NCBI RefSeq assembly: GCF_001695855.1
Contig: NZ_MBSS01000005.1
Coordinates: forward strand, 62,001 to 126,000
Direction: 5' to 3'
Length of the DNA stretch: 64,000 nt
Source: Ensifer sp. LC163
Lineage (GTDB): Bacteria > Pseudomonadota > Alphaproteobacteria > Rhizobiales > Rhizobiaceae
Below are positions 37,399-44,104 of this stretch, piece by piece. The position numbers and the translations under genes are program-made. How positions within the stretch are numbered: position 1 is the first letter of the stretch; the number at the start of each line of letters is the position of its first letter. Below the pieces are notes generated by a model. That model had not been told where the DNA came from. It saw nothing but the letters and a program-made list of their open reading frames with translations, and made no database searches.

Positions 37399-38882
37399 GG
37401 CGTGCTTTCCTGAATGACGAGCCGCATGCGGTCGAAATCCTCGTTCATCGGCCGGTCGTCGGCATAGGCGGGAATGGCGGTCCGGATGCGCTGGTAGAGC
37501 GCCCCGGTGCGTTTCGCCTTGGCGTTTGTGCGCGGCTGCAGGTCGTAGGCCTGGGCGGCGGCCAGAAGCTCGATCGCGAGGATGCGCTCGAGGTTGTCGA
37601 CGATGGCCAGCGCCTTCCAGGCGGCGGGCGTGGCATGTGTCAGGATATCTTCCTGCAGCGCCGAAGTGATGCCGCCATCAAGGCTTGCGGGCGCTGCCAG
37701 CCGGCGATTTTCCGCGGCAAGGGCGGCGGCCGTATATTGGGCGATCATGTAGCCGGAAGAGACGCCGCTGTCGCCGGCGAGAAAGGCGGGCAGGCCGCTG
37801 ACGAGCGGGTTCACCAGCCGGTCGATGCGGCGCTCCGATATGGCCGCAACTTCGGCGACGGCGACCGCGAGGCTGTCCATGGCAAGGCCGAGGGCAGCAC
37901 CCACGGCATGGGCCTGCGAGTGCACCTCCGGCGCCTCCGGCGTGCCGGATACGGCGGGGTTGTCGGTGAGGCTAGCCAACTCCCGGTTCACCACCTCGGC
38001 CACATGGTCGAAGGCGTCGCGGGCCGCACCATGCACATGCGGTACGGCGCGCAGGCTCAAGGGATCCTGCGTGCGCGTGCCGGCGCTTGCTGCCAGCATC
38101 GGGCTATCCGCCAGGAAGTCGCGCAGCGTCTTGCCGACCGCCTGCAGCCCCGGAGAATGGCGCAGTGCCAGCGGGCCGGCGGCAAAGGCATTGGCCTGGC
38201 TGCCGAGGTTTTCATAAGTCAGCGCCGCTGCCGCATCCGCCCAGGCAAAGAGTTTTTGTGCGCGCGACAGCGCCAGCGCTGCCAGGCCGGTGGCGCAAGG
38301 CGTGCCGTTGACGAGGCTCAAGCCCTCCTTGGCCTGCAGGCGCAGGGGCTGCAGCCCAAGCCGTCGCAGCGCCTCGGCACCGCTCAAGGTTTCCCTGCCG
38401 TCGTTTACCGAGCCGTGGCCGATCAGCACGAGGCCGATCGCCGCGGCATGGGTGAGATAGCCGACCGAGCCGCGCGACGGGATATTGGGAATGAGGCCGG
38501 CATTGAGCAGGGCCGTGAGCGCCTCGACCGTTTCGATCCGCACGCCGGAATAACCATGGGCGAAGTTGCCGATCTGGGCGGCCACCACCGCCCGTGCCTC
38601 GGCTCGCCCCAGCGGTTCGCCGACGCCGCAGGCATGGCTGAGGATGATGTTGCGCGACAGCGCTTCCTGGTTTTCCCTGTCGATGATGACATCGCAAAGC
38701 GCGCCGACGCCGGTGTTGATGCCGTAACCGCGGATGCCGCGATCGACCAGCGCCTCGACGACGGCGCGCGCCTTGACGATGCGCTCGCGGGCGGCAGCGG
38801 AAAGCGTCAGCCGGGCGCCGTTTGCGACCGCCGCGATCTCCGTCCAGCTTGCCGGTCCATCAAGGGTGATGGTTTCAGTCAT
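37395..38882 (-). CDS. hutH2: Histidine ammonia-lyase paralogue HutH2, lacking the MIO triad
   Basis: Member of the HAL/PAL fold family (495 residues). Conserved catalytic Tyr53 lies in GYGINTGVGAL, and the region TRTQDPLSLRAVPHVHGAARD matches the family. The loop that should read GSVG-ASG-DLAPL reads GSVG-YLTHAAAIG: residues Ala142-Ser143-Gly144, which cyclise into the MIO electrophile, are missing with no frame break. Normal histidine deamination is therefore unlikely. In Sinorhizobium meliloti a gene named hutH2 follows hutXWV. Start chosen at 38882, where it overlaps the end of hutV by eight bases. Confidence 0.85.
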   Translation of the reverse strand: MTETITLDGPASWTEIAAVANGARLTLSAAARERIVKARAVVEALVDRGIRGYGINTGVGALCDVIIDRENQEALSRNIILSHACGVGEPLGRAEARAVVAAQIGNFAHGYSGVRIETVEALTALLNAGLIPNIPSRGSVGYLTHAAAIGLVLIGHGSVNDGRETLSGAEALRRLGLQPLRLQAKEGLSLVNGTPCATGLAALALSRAQKLFAWADAAAALTYENLGSQANAFAAGPLALRHSPGLQAVGKTLRDFLADSPMLAASAGTRTQDPLSLRAVPHVHGAARDAFDHVAEVVNRELASLTDNPAVSGTPEAPEVHSQAHAVGAALGLAMDSLAVAVAEVAAISERRIDRLVNPLVSGLPAFLAGDSGVSSGYMIAQYTAAALAAENRRLAAPASLDGGITSALQEDILTHATPAAWKALAIVDNLERILAIELLAAAQAYDLQPRTNAKAKRTGALYQRIRTAIPAYADDRPMNEDFDRMRLVIQESTP

Positions 38883-39702
38883 GCGCTTCCGGCCTTCCCT
38901 GGCGACGTTGGACGAAACGGGCGACATAGTCGTTGGCGGGCTTGTCGAGAATATCGTCAGGCGTTCCCACCTGCACCACCTGCCCGTCCTTCAGGATGGC
39001 GTTTTCCGAGCCGATGCGCAAAGCCTCGTCGAGGTCATGGGTGATGAAGACGATGGTCTTCGACAGATTCTGCTGCAACTGCAGCAACTGGTCCTGCATG
39101 TCGGCGCGGATCAACGGATCGAGCGCCGAGAAGGCCTCGTCCATCAGGATGACATCGGTGTCGGCGGCAAGCGCCCGGGCGAGGCCGACGCGCTGCTTCA
39201 TGCCGCCCGACAGCTGGTGCGGGAACTTGGCATCGTAGCCGGAAAGACCGACGGTCTCGATCCATTTCATACCGATGTCGCGGCTGTCGGCCTTGGAGAG
39301 GCCGCGCACGCGCTGGCCGTAGACGACGTTCTGCAGCACGGTGCGGTGCGGCATCAGGGCAAAGCTCTGGAAAACCATGCTGACGCGGTGCATGCGGAAG
39401 GTGCGAAGCGCCTTGGCGTCGAGCTCGAGGATGTTGCTGCCGTCGAACACCACCTGGCCGCTGGTCGGTTCGATCAGCCGGTTGATGTGGCGCACCAGCG
39501 TCGACTTGCCCGATCCGGACAGGCCCATGATGACGAAGATCTTGCCGGCGCCGATCGTCAGGCTGACGTCGTTGAGGCCGACGCTGCAACCGGAGCGGGC
39601 AAGGATCTCTGATTTGTCGAGGCCGTCCTTGGCCATGGCGAGCGCCGCCTTGGCGTCCTGGCCGAAGATCTTGTAGACGTTGCGGATCTCGATATCAGCC
39701 AT
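38875..39702 (-). CDS. hutV: Histidine/betaine ABC transporter ATP-binding protein HutV
   Basis: ATPase of a quaternary-amine/amino-acid (QAT) importer. The 275-residue protein has Walker A GLSGSGKST, signature LSGGMKQRVGLARAL and Walker B VILMDEAFSALDPL, with the long N-terminal extension typical of ProV/OpuAA types but no C-terminal CBS pair. In Sinorhizobium meliloti HutXWV imports histidine and also betaines and proline. It overlaps hutW and hutH2 by eight bases each. Confidence 0.93.
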   Translation of the reverse strand: MADIEIRNVYKIFGQDAKAALAMAKDGLDKSEILARSGCSVGLNDVSLTIGAGKIFVIMGLSGSGKSTLVRHINRLIEPTSGQVVFDGSNILELDAKALRTFRMHRVSMVFQSFALMPHRTVLQNVVYGQRVRGLSKADSRDIGMKWIETVGLSGYDAKFPHQLSGGMKQRVGLARALAADTDVILMDEAFSALDPLIRADMQDQLLQLQQNLSKTIVFITHDLDEALRIGSENAILKDGQVVQVGTPDDILDKPANDYVARFVQRRQGRPEAHD

Positions 39703-40552
39703 TGCGGGGATCCTCCGTCCGGCTCTTGCCGAAACCTTGCGTGATGCGGTCGAGTACGATGGCGAGGATGACGATGCCGATGCCGGCTTCCAGGCCCTTG
39801 CCGACGTCGAGCGTCTGGATGCCGTTCAGCACCTGCTCGCCGAGGCCGCGCGCGCCGATCATCGAGGCGACGACCACCATCGACAGCGCCATCATGATCG
39901 TCTGGTTGAGACCCGCCATGATCGTCGGCGTCGCCAAGGGCAGTTCGACGCCGAAGAGGATCTGGTTGGGACTGCCGCCGAAGGCCGTTGCCGCTTCGAC
40001 GACCTCGTGGTCGACCTGGCGGATGCCGAGGTCGGTGAGCCGGATCAGTGGCGGCACGGCATAGATGATGGTGGCGAGGATCGCCGGCACCTTGCCGAGG
40101 CCGAAGAGCATGAGCGCCGGGATCAGATAGACGAAGCTCGGCATGGTCTGCATCACGTCGAGCACCGGCAGGGTGATGTTGCGCACCAGCCGGCTCTTGG
40201 CGACGAGAATGCCCATGGGCACGCCGATGGCCACCGACACCAGCGTCGCCATCAGCATCAGCGCCAGCGTCTGCATGGTGAGGTCCCAGAGGCCGAGCAC
40301 GCCGACGAAGAACAGCAGCGCACCGACGGCCACGGTCAGCGTCCAGCGCTTGGAGCTTTGCCAGGCGAGCGCCATGAAGGCGAGGATGACGACCCACCAG
40401 GGCAGGCCGCGCAGGATCCATTCGATGAACAGCACGGCTTTCAGAATCACCGCGCTGATCGCCTTGAAGACCCAGCCGTAGCTGCTGACCAGCGTCTGGA
40501 TGAACTCGTTCACCGGCGCGCGGATGGAGAGATTGAGGGAATCCGGAAACAT
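39695..40552 (-). CDS. hutW: Histidine/betaine ABC transporter permease HutW
   Basis: Inner-membrane permease of the HutXWV system. The 285-residue protein has about six to seven helices and the inner-membrane ABC loop EAATAFGGSPNQILFGVELPLA (EAA motif). ATG at 40552 starts the protein at MFPDSLNLSIRAPVNEF, as in ProW-like permeases; the longer frame is Arg/Pro-rich and lies over an intergenic hairpin, so it is not coding. AAGGA precedes the start. Confidence 0.92.
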   Translation of the reverse strand: MFPDSLNLSIRAPVNEFIQTLVSSYGWVFKAISAVILKAVLFIEWILRGLPWWVVILAFMALAWQSSKRWTLTVAVGALLFFVGVLGLWDLTMQTLALMLMATLVSVAIGVPMGILVAKSRLVRNITLPVLDVMQTMPSFVYLIPALMLFGLGKVPAILATIIYAVPPLIRLTDLGIRQVDHEVVEAATAFGGSPNQILFGVELPLATPTIMAGLNQTIMMALSMVVVASMIGARGLGEQVLNGIQTLDVGKGLEAGIGIVILAIVLDRITQGFGKSRTEDPRNG

Positions 40553-40630
40553 CGGATGTCGTTCCTTGCTCGGGCCATGACGGACGCGATACGGCCGCCG
40601 ATGGCGCTTGCCTCGGGATGTCGAAGGGTG

Positions 40631-40701
40631 CGGCCGGCGCGGGTCTGACAGAGCAGCCCTGTCTCGGACAGAGGCGAAGCGCATCGGACCCGCGCCGGCC
40701 G
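40631..40701 (-). promoter_or_regulatory. Long hairpin between hutX and hutW
   Basis: CGGCCGGCGCGGGTCTGA pairs with TCGGACCCGCGCCGGCCG over 18 bases (one G-U type pair) around a 35-base loop. It lies between the binding protein gene and the permease gene. Such stems commonly protect the upstream messenger and raise binding-protein levels; that role is inferred. Confidence 0.6.
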
Positions 40702-40713
40702 ACCGAACGGACT

Positions 40714-41748
40714 TTACTTCAGGCTGGCTTCGATCTTACCGCGGGCCTCGTCGGAGACCCATTTGCCCCAGATGTCGCCCTTGGTCTTCAGGAACTCGGC
40801 CGCTGCCGCTACCGCATCGACCTTCTGGTCGGTCATGTAGGCAAGGCTGCTGTTGACGTCTTCCAGCGGGAAGGTCGCCTTTTCCAGGATGGCGATGATC
40901 TCGGGGGCTTCCTGCGCGAAGGTGCTGTTGACGCCGTAGGAGACGTCGACGGACGGGAAGGCGCAGCCCTCATCGCGCTTGCCGGTGGCGCTCGAAAGCT
41001 CCTTCCAGCAGGCTTCGCTGTAGGCCGGCTCTTCAAGCTGCACGAGCTTGAACTTGCCCATGATCGCGGTCGGCGACCAGTAGTAGAACAGGATCGGTTC
41101 GCCCTGCAGATAGGCCGAGGTGATGGCGGAATCGAGCGCTGTGCCGGTGCCGGGGCGGAAGTTCACATAGGTCTCGCCGAGCTTGTAGGCATCGAGCTTG
41201 GCGGTGCTGACGCCTTCGCAGGTCCAGCCGGACGGGCAATTGAGGAAGCGGCCCTTGGACGGCTCCTCCGGATCGGCGAAGATTTCAACGATCTTGGCGT
41301 CGGAAAGCTGCGACACGCTCTTCAGGTCCGGGGCCTTGGCCTCGATGTTGCGGCTGGCATCGCCCTTGATGACGTATTCCGGCACGAACCAGCCTTCGCT
41401 GGCGCCGACAAAGGTCTTGCCGACGGCGACGACCTTCTTTTCCTCGACGGCCTTGTTCCAGATGTCGGAGCGGCCGAGCCATTCCTCGGCGAAGATCTGG
41501 ACGTCGTTGTTGGCGGTCGCCTGTTCGAGCGTGACCGAGTTGCCGGGGATCGAATCCACCTGGCAGTCGTAGCCCTTGGACAGGATCGTTTTCATCACTT
41601 CGGTGATGAAGGCGCCGCTTTCCCAGTCGATGCCGGCGAAGGTGACGGTCTTGCCGTCGCCGCAATAGGAGGCACTGGCGTTGCCGGCGGAAGCGGCAAG
41701 CACGAGGCCGGTGGCGGCGAGGGTGAGTTTCAGTTTGCTGATCGACAT
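40714..41748 (-). CDS. hutX: Histidine/betaine ABC transporter substrate-binding protein HutX
   Basis: Periplasmic binding protein of the glycine-betaine/proline class. The 344-residue protein has a signal peptide (cleavage near NASA-SYCGDGK) and OpuAC-type landmarks: TVTFAGIDWESGAFITEVMK, IFAEEWLGRSDIWNKA, FYYWSPTAIMGKF (aromatic cage residues). Start 41748 chosen because AGGGG lies about seven bases upstream; an ATG six bases earlier would touch it. hutF ends 34 bases before. Confidence 0.92.
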   Translation of the reverse strand: MSISKLKLTLAATGLVLAASAGNASASYCGDGKTVTFAGIDWESGAFITEVMKTILSKGYDCQVDSIPGNSVTLEQATANNDVQIFAEEWLGRSDIWNKAVEEKKVVAVGKTFVGASEGWFVPEYVIKGDASRNIEAKAPDLKSVSQLSDAKIVEIFADPEEPSKGRFLNCPSGWTCEGVSTAKLDAYKLGETYVNFRPGTGTALDSAITSAYLQGEPILFYYWSPTAIMGKFKLVQLEEPAYSEACWKELSSATGKRDEGCAFPSVDVSYGVNSTFAQEAPEIIAILEKATFPLEDVNSSLAYMTDQKVDAVAAAAEFLKTKGDIWGKWVSDEARGKIEASLK

Positions 41749-41782
41749 GCGCATTCCCCTTTTTTGATATTCGCTTCGATTG

Positions 41783-43159
41783 CTACTTCAGTTTCATGAG
41801 CACCCGCGCGAAGGCGCGGTCGATGTCTTCCTCCAGATGGTGGCGTCCGTTGCGGATCTTCCACTGTCCGGCGACCATGACGTCGCGCACGGTCTCGCCG
41901 CCGAGCGCAAACAGCCAGCGGTCGAGAATCTGATTGCCGCTTGCGGCGGCGACGTACGGATTGGAGCCGTCGAGCACGACGAAATCGGCACGCCAGCCGA
42001 CCGCGATGCCTGCGGTCTTCTGGCCGACCGCCTGGGCTCCGCCCTTGAGGGCTGCATCGAAAATGGTGTGGCCGACCGAGGCGCCCGGGCCGGCGGCAAG
42101 CCGGTTGCGGCGGCGGTCGCGCAGCCGCTGGCCATATTCGAGCAGCCGCAGCTCTTCGGCAACGCTGGTTGCCACATGGCTGTCGGTGCCGATGCCGAGG
42201 CGGCCGTCTTCGGCCATGTAGTCGACGGCGGGAAAAATGCCGTCGCCGAGATTGGCTTCGGTTGCCGGGCAGAGGCCGGCGACCGCGCCGGACCGCGCCA
42301 GCCGCTGTCTCTCCTCGTCGGTCAGATGGGTGGCGTGGATCAAGCACCAGCGCTCGTCGACGGGCATCTCGTCGAGCAGCCATTGAACCGGGCGACGACC
42401 GCTCCAGGCGAGACTGTCCCCGACTTCCTTAGTCTGCTCGGCGACGTGGATGTGGATCGGGCCGTTGACGGGGGCCTGTTCGAGGATCGTGCGCATCTCT
42501 TCCGGCGTCGCGGCGCGCAGCGAATGGATGGCGTAGCCGAGCGTCTGGCCGTTGTCGCGGCAGAGCGGCGCCAGCCGCTCCAGCAGTGCGAGGAAACGAT
42601 CGGGATCATGCAGGAAGGGGCGCTGGCCGGCATTCGGAGCGACGCCGCCGAAATTGGCGTGGGCATAGAAGACCGGCAGATGGGTGAGGCCTATGCCGGT
42701 CGACTGCGCGGCAGCAAGAATGCGCAGGGACATCTCGGCCGGATCGGAATAGGGCGTGCCATCGGCCGTGTGATGCAGGTAATGGAATTCGGCGACATGT
42801 CCGAAGCCGCCCTTCAGCATCTCCATATAGAGCTTGGCGGCGATCGCCTCGACATCGTCGGGGTTCACGAGCCCGACGGTGCGATACATTTCCTCCCGCC
42901 AGGTCCAGAAGCTGTCATCGCCGCTGCCGGCGACCTCGGCGAGGCCCGCCATGGCGCGCTGGAAGGCGTGGGAATGCAGGTTGGCGATGGCGGGGATCAG
43001 CGGCCCGGCAACGCGTTCGTCACCTTCGGCGATCGGCTGGTCGGCCTTGATGGACGCGATCCCGCCCGAAGCGTCGAGCGCAATGGCGACATTCTGCGCC
43101 CAGCCGGTCGGCAGAAGCGCATGGTCGGCGAAGAGCCGGTTGACGGGAAAAGTTGCCAT
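41783..43159 (-). CDS. hutF: Formimidoylglutamate deiminase HutF
   Basis: Zn-dependent amidohydrolase that turns N-formimino-glutamate into N-formyl-glutamate and ammonia in the five-step histidine pathway. The 458-residue protein has the metal motif LHSHAFQRAMAG, the active-site HIHVAEQTKEV, LIHATHLTDEE and GTDSHVATS. First gene of the hut operon, divergent from hutC with a palindrome in between. hutU, hutI and hutG of the main pathway are not in the hut operon here. Confidence 0.95.
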   Translation of the reverse strand: MATFPVNRLFADHALLPTGWAQNVAIALDASGGIASIKADQPIAEGDERVAGPLIPAIANLHSHAFQRAMAGLAEVAGSGDDSFWTWREEMYRTVGLVNPDDVEAIAAKLYMEMLKGGFGHVAEFHYLHHTADGTPYSDPAEMSLRILAAAQSTGIGLTHLPVFYAHANFGGVAPNAGQRPFLHDPDRFLALLERLAPLCRDNGQTLGYAIHSLRAATPEEMRTILEQAPVNGPIHIHVAEQTKEVGDSLAWSGRRPVQWLLDEMPVDERWCLIHATHLTDEERQRLARSGAVAGLCPATEANLGDGIFPAVDYMAEDGRLGIGTDSHVATSVAEELRLLEYGQRLRDRRRNRLAAGPGASVGHTIFDAALKGGAQAVGQKTAGIAVGWRADFVVLDGSNPYVAAASGNQILDRWLFALGGETVRDVMVAGQWKIRNGRHHLEEDIDRAFARVLMKLK

Positions 43160-43179
43160 GTTGCGATTTTCCTGTACGT

Positions 43180-43195
43180 AGTTGTATATGGAACT
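43180..43195. promoter_or_regulatory. Probable HutC operator
   Basis: Imperfect palindrome AGTTGTATATGGAACT (arms AGTT / AACT with central TATAT) 21 bases upstream of the hutF start, between hutF and divergent hutC. GntR/UTRA regulators bind such dyads; assignment to HutC is by position. Confidence 0.5.
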
Positions 43196-43324
43196 ATAGA
43201 TATTTTACGGTGGCGCGCAAGCGCGAAATGAACGAAAAGAATCATTGCCGGATGCGCATGATTTGTTCGCTATCCGGAAAAGACGGGGCAAGAGCTGATG
43301 ACGGCACCCAGGCGAAGGAACGAC

Positions 43325-44041
43325 ATGGCCGCATTCGAGGACGGACCGGTGCCACGCTACGAGGCGGTGAAGCAGTTCATCCGCACCCGCATCGACAGCG
43401 GGGAATGGCCGGCACATCACCGCATCCCTTCCGAAAACGAGATCGTCGCCGATCTCGGCGTCAGCCGCATGACTGCGAACCGGGCGCTGCGAGAGCTGGC
43501 GACCGAAGGCGCGATCACCCGCGTTCAGGGGGTCGGGTCCTTCGTCGCGGCACACAAGGGCAGCACCGCACTTCTGGAGGTGCGCAATATTGCCGACGAG
43601 ATCCGTGAACGCGGCCATGCGCACACCTCGCGCATGACGCTGATGCAGGAAGAGGTGGCGCCTTCGGAAATCGGCTATGCGCTCGGGCTTGCGACGGGAG
43701 CCCGGGTATTCCATTCGATCATGGTCCATTCGGAAAACGGCCTGCCGATCCAGATCGAAGACCGGTTCGTCAACCCGGCCATCTGCCCGAAATATATGGA
43801 GCAGGATTTTCGCGACATGACGCCGAACGCCTATCTGACGGCGGTCGCACCGATCACCCGTACCGAACAGATCGTCGAGGCGGTCTCGCCGCAACCTTGG
43901 GAATGCAAGCTGCTCGGCATCGATCGTAACGAGCCCTGCCTGATGATCCGGCGTCGCACCTGGTCCGACACTGCCAATGTGACGACGGCGCGCCTTCTTT
44001 ATCCTGGAACGCGTTATCGCCTTGAAGGTGTGTCGCAATAG
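43325..44041 (+). CDS. hutC: Histidine utilisation repressor HutC (GntR/UTRA)
   Basis: Transcriptional repressor usually released by urocanate. The protein has an N-terminal winged helix (RIPSENEIVADLGVSRMTANRALREL) and a C-terminal UTRA ligand domain (GARVFHSIMVHSENGLPIQIEDRF, then the HutC signature TEQIVEAVSPQPWECKLLGI and CLMIRRRTWS). ATG at 43325 has AAGGA in place and gives 238 residues; an ATG at 43298 gives 247. Divergent from the hut operon. Confidence 0.92.
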   Translation: MAAFEDGPVPRYEAVKQFIRTRIDSGEWPAHHRIPSENEIVADLGVSRMTANRALRELATEGAITRVQGVGSFVAAHKGSTALLEVRNIADEIRERGHAHTSRMTLMQEEVAPSEIGYALGLATGARVFHSIMVHSENGLPIQIEDRFVNPAICPKYMEQDFRDMTPNAYLTAVAPITRTEQIVEAVSPQPWECKLLGIDRNEPCLMIRRRTWSDTANVTTARLLYPGTRYRLEGVSQ

Positions 44042-44104
44042 CCGGCAGACCCGCTCGGTCGATTCGGAAGTTGGCATGGTGCCGGATGTGAGAAAGGCAA
44101 CACT

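Noticed and set aside
37395-38882. HutH2 loss of the MIO triad as a frameshift pseudogene
   Set aside because: The frame stays open from start to stop and all other motifs are in one frame; the change is a clean in-frame absence.
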